A DNA stretch of 64,000 nt, taken from positions 1,302,001 through 1,366,000 of the forward strand of contig NZ_AP017898.1 of assembly GCF_003609835.1 (NCBI RefSeq). Reading direction: 5' to 3'. The stretch is from Sphingopyxis sp. FD7. Its GTDB lineage: Bacteria > Pseudomonadota > Alphaproteobacteria > Sphingomonadales > Sphingomonadaceae. The stretch's first letter is position 1; each line of letters starts with the position of its first letter. Below are positions 30,181 through 38,200 of this stretch, one piece after another. Under the pieces are notes generated by a model. The model was not told where the DNA came from and ran no database searches. It worked only from the letters and a program-made list of their open reading frames with translations. Both the position numbers and the translations under genes were made by a program.

Positions 30181-30774
30181 ATGACCGATCTGCGCGCCAG
30201 CCTTCCCGAACAAAAGCAGAAATTGCGCGAACGGTTGCGTTTCCGGCGGCGGCATTTCGTCGCCAGTCTCGATCGAATGGCCAAACTCGCCGCCTTTCGC
30301 GCGCTTCCCGCGCCCCTGGCCGAGCGTCTGGCCGATCATGCCGTCGTCGGCGCCTATGTCGCGCATGGCGACGAGCCCGATGTTCTGCCGATGCTCGCCG
30401 ATCTGGCCGCAACCGGCGCGCTGGCTTTGCCGCATCACGCGGGTCGCGCCGCCGAAATGCGCTTTCGCCGCTGGTGCCCGGGCGAATCGCTGGTGACGGG
30501 GCCGTGGGGAACGCGGCAGCCGGACGACGGTGCGCCTTTGGCCGAGCCGCACGCAATTTTCTGTCCGCTCGTCGGTTTCGATCGCCGGGGCGGCCGCATC
30601 GGCCAGGGCGGCGGCCATTACGATCGCTATTTCGCCGCCCATCCCGCTGCCTTGCGGATCGGCATCGGCTGGTCGGTGCAGGAAATCGACGATTGCCCGC
30701 GCGAATCGACCGACATCGCGCTCGATGCGATCCTGACCGAACAAGAATTGATCCTTTGCGGAGACCGCCTGTGA
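30181..30774 (+). CDS. fau: 5-formyltetrahydrofolate cyclo-ligase
   Basis: ATP-dependent enzyme of 197 residues converting 5-formyl- to 5,10-methenyl-tetrahydrofolate. The N-terminal helix LPEQKQKLRERLRFRRRHF and the C-terminal phosphate-binding motif GRIGQGGGHYDRYFA with the following IGIGWSVQEID are characteristic. Its location after 6S RNA matches the widespread ygfA/fau synteny. The stop overlaps the next gene as GTGA. Confidence 0.93.
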   Translation: MTDLRASLPEQKQKLRERLRFRRRHFVASLDRMAKLAAFRALPAPLAERLADHAVVGAYVAHGDEPDVLPMLADLAATGALALPHHAGRAAEMRFRRWCPGESLVTGPWGTRQPDDGAPLAEPHAIFCPLVGFDRRGGRIGQGGGHYDRYFAAHPAALRIGIGWSVQEIDDCPRESTDIALDAILTEQELILCGDRL

Positions 30775-31001
30775 ACGACCAGCCAATCGATCCCCAGCCG
30801 AGCTGGCGCAAGCCCGCGGGCATGTTCCTCATCCTGGCGCTGATCGGCGGCTGGACGGCGATCGTCGTCAGCCTGTCGCCGTGGGTGGGCAGCTGGCCCG
30901 TGTTGGTGCAAGCGCTCTTCTACCTCGTCGCGGGAATTATGTGGATTGCGCCCTTGAAGCCGCTGCTGCGCTGGATGGAGCTCGGAACCTGGCGCCGCTG
31001 A
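30771..31001 (+). CDS. DUF2842 family membrane protein
   Basis: A 76-residue protein with two membrane segments (GMFLILALIGGWTAIVVSL and VLVQALFYLVAGIMWIAPL) and the C-terminal signature PLKPLLRWMELGTWRR that defines DUF2842. The function is unknown. GTG 30771 overlaps the fau stop and gives a proper N-terminus. A longer upstream frame is only a shadow of fau. Confidence 0.88.
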   Translation: MNDQPIDPQPSWRKPAGMFLILALIGGWTAIVVSLSPWVGSWPVLVQALFYLVAGIMWIAPLKPLLRWMELGTWRR

Positions 31002-31081
31002 ACAGCGGCGCCAGTCCAGCCTGTTCCAATGGTGGCGCTATCCCAGGCTGCGGTGGCCATTCCGTCTCGAACGACAGGAAA

Positions 31082-31158
<77 letters not shown>

Positions 31159-31201
31159 TCGCGCTTGGGAGCCGCGCCAATATGACCCGCGCGGCGACCT
31201 G

Positions 31202-32428
31202 TCAACCGTCGCGTTCTTCCTGTGCACGATTTAATCGGTCGCGCACCTCGTCGGTCGTGGTGAGCGTGCCATGTTCAAAGAGGAATCCAGCCAGATCGGG
31301 CGTTCCCGTCGAGGCGAGCACGGTCTGGAGGATGAGCAACAGGGGCACGGCGAGGAGCGCGCCCGGCGTGCCCCACACCCAGCCCCAGAAGCTCAATGAG
31401 ACAAGGATGAGCAGCGGATTGATGGTGAGCCGTTTGCCCAGCACCAGCGGCGTGATCAGATTCGCCTCGACCAGGTGCACCCCGATAAAGATGAGCGCAG
31501 GCAGGAGCGCGAGCCCGACCGCGTCGAACGTCATCAGCCCGCCCAGGCCCAGCAGCACCGCAGCGACGATCGGTCCCAGATAGGGCACGAAATTGCAGAT
31601 GCTGACGATCCCGCCCCACATGAAGGGCGACGACATGCCGAGCGCCCAGAGCAGCAGCGCGACGATCAGCCCGAGCATCGCGTTGATCATCGTGATCGTC
31701 GCCAGATAGTCGGCGGTCGCATCGACGACATTCTGGATAACGCGCGCCGTCTGCATCGCCCCATCGAAACTGCCGCGTCGGCGAATCGTGCCGCGGCGAA
31801 GCCGCGTCCAGCCAGCGAGGAAGAAAAAGATCACCAGCACCGCAAAGAACAGCTGAATCGCCGCCGCGGGCGCCGAGGAGATGAAATAGTCGACCACCGA
31901 CGTCGGCGCCGTGGCCGCTACGGCCTGCGCCGTCGCCTCGGTCCCGCTGGCCACCGACGTCAGCGTGCGATCGACGAAGCGCTGGAGCGTCGAATAGAAA
32001 TCGATCAGCGGCGCCAGGTTGCTCTGGATACGCGGAATCGATTCGGGAAGCCGCGCAAACCAGCCGGTCGCGGGCACAACGATGATCGCCAGCGCCGCAT
32101 TGATGATCGCGAGGAAGGCCGCGAGCGACAGGAAGGCGGCAAGCGCCGACGGCACGCCGCGGCGCTCGAGCCATTCGAGCAGCGGTACCAACGCGATCGC
32201 GATGACGATCGCCGCGGTGAGCGGCAGGAAGAACTCCGCGCCAGCCTGCAAGGCAAAGGGCAGGCCGAGGCAGAAGCTGGCGCCGAGGATCAGCGCGAGC
32301 GCGGCGAGTAGCCGGTCGCGGCGAAAATCGTCAATCTCGATCTGGCGCAGCGGATTGACACGCGGCGGCCGCATATCCTCTCTGCCCCGGTCGTCCGCCA
32401 CCCTGCGTCTCCCTGTTAACCGTCTCAT
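31202..32428 (-). CDS. AI-2E family transporter (PerM-type permease)
   Basis: A polytopic membrane protein of up to 408 residues (ATG 32374 would give 390). The family layout is clear: an N-terminal helix pair, a soluble central region (SIPRIQSNLAPLIDFYSTLQ), then a C-terminal bundle with the signature FMWGGIVSICNFVPYLGPIV, HLVEANLITPLVLGKRLTIN and FWGWVWGTPGALLAVPLL. Members export diverse substrates; autoinducer-2 transport should not be assumed. It is divergent from the DUF11 cassette. Confidence 0.92.
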   Translation of the reverse strand: MRRLTGRRRVADDRGREDMRPPRVNPLRQIEIDDFRRDRLLAALALILGASFCLGLPFALQAGAEFFLPLTAAIVIAIALVPLLEWLERRGVPSALAAFLSLAAFLAIINAALAIIVVPATGWFARLPESIPRIQSNLAPLIDFYSTLQRFVDRTLTSVASGTEATAQAVAATAPTSVVDYFISSAPAAAIQLFFAVLVIFFFLAGWTRLRRGTIRRRGSFDGAMQTARVIQNVVDATADYLATITMINAMLGLIVALLLWALGMSSPFMWGGIVSICNFVPYLGPIVAAVLLGLGGLMTFDAVGLALLPALIFIGVHLVEANLITPLVLGKRLTINPLLILVSLSFWGWVWGTPGALLAVPLLLILQTVLASTGTPDLAGFLFEHGTLTTTDEVRDRLNRAQEERDG

Positions 32429-32530
32429 CTTACGCTCGCTGCGCGCATCGCGCCAGTCGCCCCGCTTTGCGGCAAAAGCACGGCGGCGTCTGTCCCTTTT
32501 TGGACCAAATCACAGCTTTCCAACGACTTT

Positions 32531-32545
32531 TTAACCAGAAATTAC
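32531..32545 (+). promoter_or_regulatory. possible CtrA-like box upstream of the DUF11 cassette
   Basis: TTAA, seven bases and TTAC occur 52 bases before the first ATG of the cassette. The known alphaproteobacterial CtrA box is TTAA-N7-TTAAC, so this is one base off. Short motifs like this arise by chance in A/T patches and the call is tentative. Confidence 0.25.
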
Positions 32546-32596
32546 CCTTTTTCGGCGACTGACGGCTCCAAGGACCAACCTTTCGGAGTCAATTTG

Positions 32597-33598
32597 ATGA
32601 TGATAGCGCCTGTGGGGGGCGCGAAGCATCGGCTTCTTCCCTCTTGTTCACTCATCGCCCTGCTCGCCGCGCTTGCCTTGCCCGTGCAGGCGACCGCTGC
32701 CGGCACGCGCGCCGGTTCGACGATCAGCAATACCGCCACCGCCAGCTTCGACGCGGGCGGCGGGCCGACCACGATCGACTCCAACCGCGTCGATCTGCTC
32801 GTCGACGAGCTGCTCGACGTCACCGTCGATTCGAGCAATCCCGCCGACGTGGCGACCACACCGGGCGCGACCGGACAGGTGCTGACCTTCTCGGTCACCA
32901 ACACGGGCAACGGCGTCGAGGATTTCGCGCTGAGCACGGTCGCAAACGCTGGCGGTGACGATTATGATCCCACCGTCACGCAAGTCTATCTCGACAATGG
33001 CGACGGCCTGTTCGACGCGGGCACCGACACGCTTTACACCGCGGGCGCGAACGATCCGACGCTCGATCCCGACGAAAGCATCACCGTGTTCGTCGTGACG
33101 ACGACACCCGGAACGGTCGCCGACGGCAATCGCGGTATCGTCAGCCTGCTTGCGGCGGCCAGGACCGGAACCGGCGCCCCCGGCACCAGCTTCGCCGGTC
33201 AGGGCGAAGGCGGCGGTGACGCCGTCGTCGGGGCGACCGGCGCCGATGGCGAAGATGCCGGGGCGTTCGTCGTGTCGGCCGCCACGGTCACGCTCGTCAA
33301 ATCGGCCAGCATCACCAACCCGCTCGGCACCGCCGACCCCATACCCGGCGCGACGATCACCTACACGATCGTCGCCACCGTTGCGGGCAGCGGCTCGGTG
33401 AGCGGCCTGGCAATCACCGACAATGTCCCCGCCGACACCAGCTATGTCCCCGGCTCGATCACGCTCGGCGGCAGCGCGCTCACCGACGCGGTCGATGCCG
33501 ACGCGGGCGATTACAACGGCACGCGGATCAATGTCGCGCTCGGCACCGTCGCCGGTGGCCAGAGCCGTACCATTACCTTCCAGACCATGATCGACTGA
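32597..33598 (+). CDS. exported DUF11-domain protein, first of the cassette
   Basis: A 333-residue secreted protein with a signal peptide (LIALLAALALPVQATAAG). The mature N-terminus has a module STISNTATASFDAGGG … SNRVDLLVDE that is shared with the third and fourth proteins of the cassette. A linker rich in Asp and Gly follows. The C-terminal part is a DUF11-type beta-sandwich (VTLVKSASITNPLGT … GLAITDNVPADTSYVPGSIT … AGGQSRTITFQTMID). ATG 32597 is preceded by CGGAG. No sorting signal is visible, so it is probably released to the periplasm or handed on by a partner. Its stop overlaps the next ATG. Confidence 0.88.
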   Translation: MMIAPVGGAKHRLLPSCSLIALLAALALPVQATAAGTRAGSTISNTATASFDAGGGPTTIDSNRVDLLVDELLDVTVDSSNPADVATTPGATGQVLTFSVTNTGNGVEDFALSTVANAGGDDYDPTVTQVYLDNGDGLFDAGTDTLYTAGANDPTLDPDESITVFVVTTTPGTVADGNRGIVSLLAAARTGTGAPGTSFAGQGEGGGDAVVGATGADGEDAGAFVVSAATVTLVKSASITNPLGTADPIPGATITYTIVATVAGSGSVSGLAITDNVPADTSYVPGSITLGGSALTDAVDADAGDYNGTRINVALGTVAGGQSRTITFQTMID

Positions 33599-34074
33599 TG
33601 GAGATGCCCATGCGCCCCGCCCTCTTGCTTATGCTCGCCGCCGCGCTTCCCGGCCCGGCCTTTGCCGCCAACCAGGTTGCGCTCGACAACAAGGTCTTCG
33701 TCGAGCGCGTTTCGACCGACGCCGATGGCAAGCAGCGTGTCCTGCTCGAAGAACCGAAGGTCGTCGTTCCCGGCGACCGGCTGGTCTTCGTCCTTAATTA
33801 TCGCAACGTCGGCGCACAGGCCGCCGACAAGTTCGTGGTCACCAATCCGCTGCCCGCCGCGGTCCGTTTCGCCGATGCCGGTGACACGCAGCCGCTGGTG
33901 TCGGTCGATGGCGGCAAGCAGTGGGGGCGGCTTGGCGAGCTTTCGATAGCGACGGCCGACGGCGTACAGCGTGCCGCGCAGCCCGCCGACGTCACGCATG
34001 TCCGCTGGGCCTTTCAAAAGCCGATTCCGGCAGGCGCCACGGGCAAGCTCATGTTTCGGGGAATCGTCAAATAG
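33598..34074 (+). CDS. small exported DUF11-like protein
   Basis: A 158-residue protein with a signal peptide (MRPALLLMLAAALPGPAFAA). The start may be ATG 33598, overlapping the previous stop, or the ATG at 33610 with GGAG just upstream. The mature part is one DUF11-like sandwich: VVVPGDRLVFVLNYRNVGAQ, then FVVTNPLPAAVRFADAGDTQ, and the ending PIPAGATGKLMFRGIVK. It lacks the ITNTA module of its neighbours. Position and fold suggest it works with them, for example as a subunit or chaperone-like partner; this is inference. Confidence 0.82.
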   Translation: MEMPMRPALLLMLAAALPGPAFAANQVALDNKVFVERVSTDADGKQRVLLEEPKVVVPGDRLVFVLNYRNVGAQAADKFVVTNPLPAAVRFADAGDTQPLVSVDGGKQWGRLGELSIATADGVQRAAQPADVTHVRWAFQKPIPAGATGKLMFRGIVK

Positions 34075-34149
34075 CGACCTGAAAATAACCGCTTAATGAT
34101 TGCCAGCGGTGGGGAATAGGCAATCGACCCAAGCCAAGGAGCTTCAGCT

Positions 34150-35214
34150 ATGACCAGCAAGCTGAACAGCGTGGGCTTCATCGGTCTGGCGGCGATCACA
34201 AGTCTCGCCGCCACGCCGGCACTTGCTGCCGGCACGACCGCGGGAACCACGATCACCAATACCGCCACCGTCGACTATCAGGTCGGGGGCGTCGCGCAGG
34301 GCCAGCAATCGGCGTCGAACAATTTTACCGTCGACCGCAAGATCAACCTGCTTGTCGAGGAAGTCGGCACCGTCACAACCAATGTCGTTCCGGGCCAAAC
34401 CAACGCCGTGACGACCTTCCAGCTGACCAACAGCTCGAACGAAGTGCTCGATTTCGCGCTCGTCGCCTCGCAGATCGTCGGCGGCACCGCCGCGCATGGC
34501 GGCACCGACAGCTTCGACGCGACCAACGTGCGCATCTACCGCGACAACACGTCGTCGGGTTCGATCGGCAGCTGGGACGTCGGCGACACGCTGGTTTCAG
34601 GCTATATCGACGAGCTTGTCGTCGATACGGCGATCCGCCTGTTCGTCGTCGCCGACATTCCGGCCGGGCTCGCCAACAACGCCGTCGCCGGGGTGACCCT
34701 TCGCGCGACGGCGCGCGAAGGCGGCACGTCGGGCAGTCAGGGCGCGGCGATCACCGAAACGACCGGCGCGAACACCGCGGGCAAGGATACGGTCTTTGCG
34801 GATACGGCAGGCGTGACGGGCGATGCCGCGCGCGACGGGTCGCACAGCGACAATGACGATTATACGGTCCAGACGGCGACGCTCACCGTCACCAAGACCA
34901 GCCGCGTCATCTCCGACCCGTTCAACAACACGACCAACCCGAAACTGATTCCGGGCGCGGTCGTCGAATACTGCATCGCCGTCGCCAATTCGGGTAGCGC
35001 CGACGCCACGTCGGTCGTGATCAACGATCCCGTGCCCGGCCAGCTGACCTTCAACGCGGGTACGATCCTGCTGAACGGCACGGTCACCGCGGGAACCTGT
35101 AACGCCGACGGCGTCGCGGGCGGCAGCTATTCGGCGCCGAACGTGTCGGGGACGATCGCAACGATCGCCGCGGGCGCGACGCGCACCCTCGTTTTCCGCG
35201 CCACGGTCAACTGA
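34150..35214 (+). CDS. exported DUF11-domain protein, paralogue of the first
   Basis: A 354-residue protein with a signal peptide (FIGLAAITSLAATPALAA) and AAGGAG well placed before ATG 34150. The mature protein starts with GTTITNTATVDYQVGGVAQG … NNFTVDRKINLLVEEV, clearly related to the module in the first protein. Next come a region with an alternating Val/Thr beta pattern (VTTFQLTNSSNEVLDFALVA) and a C-terminal DUF11 domain (LIPGAVVEYCIAVANSGSAD … VVINDPVPGQLTFNAGTI). Two cysteines near the end may pair. The same overall plan as 32597-33598 implies duplication. Confidence 0.88.
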   Translation: MTSKLNSVGFIGLAAITSLAATPALAAGTTAGTTITNTATVDYQVGGVAQGQQSASNNFTVDRKINLLVEEVGTVTTNVVPGQTNAVTTFQLTNSSNEVLDFALVASQIVGGTAAHGGTDSFDATNVRIYRDNTSSGSIGSWDVGDTLVSGYIDELVVDTAIRLFVVADIPAGLANNAVAGVTLRATAREGGTSGSQGAAITETTGANTAGKDTVFADTAGVTGDAARDGSHSDNDDYTVQTATLTVTKTSRVISDPFNNTTNPKLIPGAVVEYCIAVANSGSADATSVVINDPVPGQLTFNAGTILLNGTVTAGTCNADGVAGGSYSAPNVSGTIATIAAGATRTLVFRATVN

Positions 35215-35227
35215 CCAGGTAACGGGC

Positions 35228-35270
35228 GGGAGCAGCGCGCGCGCCGGGTCCACCGGCCGCTGCTGCTCCC
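35228..35270 (+). promoter_or_regulatory. stable hairpin just upstream of the barrel-protein gene
   Basis: GGGAGCAGC (35228-35236) and GCTGCTCCC (35262-35270) pair perfectly, with further GC pairing inside the loop. It lies between the stop of the third cassette gene and the ATG at 35283, twelve bases before that start, where no good ribosome binding site is seen. It could separate expression of the small proteins from the large one, as an RNA-stability or translation control. No T-run follows. Confidence 0.5.
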
Positions 35271-35282
35271 TTCGGGGCCGGC

Positions 35283-38200
35283 ATGGCGATCCGCGACACA
35301 TCCCTTGGCCTTTTGACCGCACTGGTTGCGGCAGCGCTGCTGCCCGCGGTCCCGGCGGCGCGCGCGCAGGTGATCACGAACACCGCGTCGGCAGAATGGA
35401 CGCATGACGGTCATCGCGGTGCGACGCTGTCGAACCGCGTCGACGTGGCCGTCGTCCCGCGCCCGCCCGAACCGCCGCGCATCGCGACCTATCGCCTGAC
35501 GACCGGCGGCGGCGACCGCTCGGTACCGCTGGCGCCGACGCCATGTGTCCGCGCCGGGACGGGCGGCGTCGGGGCGCTCAGCGCCGCGCCGATGGCCGCG
35601 ATCCCGCTTTCCGGCGTCTATGTGGGGATTTCCACCGCCCCGGCATCGCTTCAGAGCAGCAACAGCTTCCGCGCGGGCGAAATGCTCGTCGTGGGCGTGA
35701 CGCTCGCATCGGCGAATCGCGACCCGCAGGCGCGCGACACGCTACCCGTCCTTCTCGATCTCGAAAATGGCGACCGCGAATCGATCACCCTCACCGAAAC
35801 CGCCGCAGACAGCGGCGAGTTCGTCGGTTTCATCAGCACGATCGGCGTGCCGCCCGCCGTGGTGCAGGGCGACTGCCGCCTGTCGGTCAACCCCGGCGCG
35901 CCGCTGACGCTGCGTGTGTCCGATCGGGCGAGCGCCAGTCTGGTTGCGCTCGCGACGATCGACTTTCTCGTCGACCCCTTCGGCATCGTGTTCGACAGCG
36001 GCGACGGCGCGCCCGTGGCGGGCAGCCGCGTCACGATCGTCGATGCCGCCACCGGCCAGCCCGCCGCAGTGTTCGGTGACGACGGTGTCTCGACCTATCC
36101 CTCCAGCGTTGTAACCGGACAGCGCGTCACCGATTCGGGCGGGACGGTTTATGACTTCCCGGCGGGCGACTATCGCTTTCCCTTCGTCGCGCCGGGCACC
36201 TACCGCCTCATCGTCGAGCCGCCCGCGCCCTTCACCGCGCCGTCGGCCACCAGCCCGGCCGATCTTGCCGCTTTTCGCCGTCCCGACGACGGCCAGCCCT
36301 TTACGATCGTCGACGCCAGCTATGGCCGTGCCTTCACCCTGAACAGTCCTGCTCCGGTGCGCGTCGACATTCCCGTCGACCAGCCCGGCCTGCCGCTGGT
36401 CCTGCGCAAGGCGACCTCCACACAGGTGGCGGTGCCGGGCGATGTCGTGCAATATCGAATCGAGGTCGCCAATCGCGATCCGCGCCGCGCCACCGGTGCG
36501 GTGACGGTGCGCGATGTCCTGCCCGCCGGGATGCGCCTGCGCGCCGACACGGTGCGCATCGACGGCGTGCGCGTCGATGCGGCCGTCGAGCCGAACGGCC
36601 GCGCCTTCACCGTCACCCTGCCCGGCATCGCCGCCGCGCGGTCGGTGCTGCTCACCTACCTCGCCGAAGTCGTCGTCTCGGCGCAGCCCGGCAGCGCGCT
36701 CAACCGCGCCAGCGCGACCGACAATCGCGGAACGACAAGCAACATCGCCGAAGCGACGATCGCGATCAAACGCGACCAGCTCGGCGACCGCATGACGATC
36801 ATCGGTCGCGTCACCGACGGCGGCTGCGCGGTCGATCCCGCCAGGGCCGACGGCATCATCGGCGTGCGCGTAATGCTGCAGGACGGCAGCTACACCGTCA
36901 CCGACGAGGATGGCCGCTATCATTTCGAGGGCGTGCGCCCCGGCCTGCATGTTGTGCAGATCGATCCATCGACGCTGCCGCTCGACCGCGCGCCCGTCGA
37001 TTGCGCGCCGAGCACGCAAAGCGCGGGCAGCGCCATCTCGCGCTTTGTCGAAGGGCGCGGCGGGGCGCTGAAACGCGCCGACTTCCGCGCCGCCGCCAGC
37101 GCCCCGCGCGCCGCGCCGGCCACGGCGGCGCGTCCGGCAGCGATACCTCTGTCCGATCCCGAAGCCGCGGGCGCCCACCGCGACTGGCTCGCCGGGCAAG
37201 AAGCCGGCATCGGCTGGCTCTTCCCCGCCGCCGACCATAATCCGCGCGCCAAGGCGATCCGCGCCGCGATCAAGCATGTGCCGGGGCAGATCGTCACGCT
37301 GCGCGTCAACGGCCAGCCCGCCGATCCGCTGACCTTTGAAGGCGTCAGCAAATCGGCCGACGGCACCGTCGCTGTCAGCCTGTGGCGCGGGCTCGAAATC
37401 CGCGAGGGCGAAAACCGGCTCGTGGCCGAGATCAGGGACGCGGATGGCGCGGCGGTCGAAACGCTCGAACGCTCCGTCCATTATTCGATCACCCCGATGC
37501 GCGCAGCGCTGATCCGCGAAAAATCGGTGCTCGTCGCCGATGGCGTGACGCGCCCGGTGATCGCCGTGCGCCTGACCGACCGCGACGGCAAGCCGATCCG
37601 CGCCGGGCTGACCGGCGATTTCAGCGTCCCTTCACCCTATTATCCCGCCGTTGAGGCCGACGCGCAGCAGGCGCGCCAGCTGTCGGGCCTCGAACGCGCG
37701 CCGCCGGTTTGGAAGGTCGATGGCGACGACGGCATCGCTTACATCGAGCTTGAACCGACCACCGCCTCGGGCACGCTCGCGATCGACTTCCTGTTCCGCG
37801 ACGATCGGGTGACGCGCAAGCAGGTGATCGAGACCTGGCTCGATCCCGGCAACCGCCCGTGGACCATCGTCGGCTTTGCCGCGGGCACGCTCGGGTACAA
37901 CACGCTCGATGACCGGATGGAGCCGGTGGCCGAAACGCTGGACGACCTTAATGCCGATGCGCGGCTCGCGCTCTATGCCAAGGGGCGTGTGCGCGGCAAA
38001 TGGCTGATGACGCTGGCCTATGACAGCGACAAGGAAGCGGACGATGCGCGCTTCGGCGGCGTGATCGACCCGCGCGCCTATTACACCATCTATGCCGACC
38101 GCAACGAGACGCGCCATGACGCCGCATCGGTGCGCAAGCTTTATCTGCGCCTCGAACGCCCGCAATTTTATGCGATGTTCGGCGACATCGAGACGGGGAT

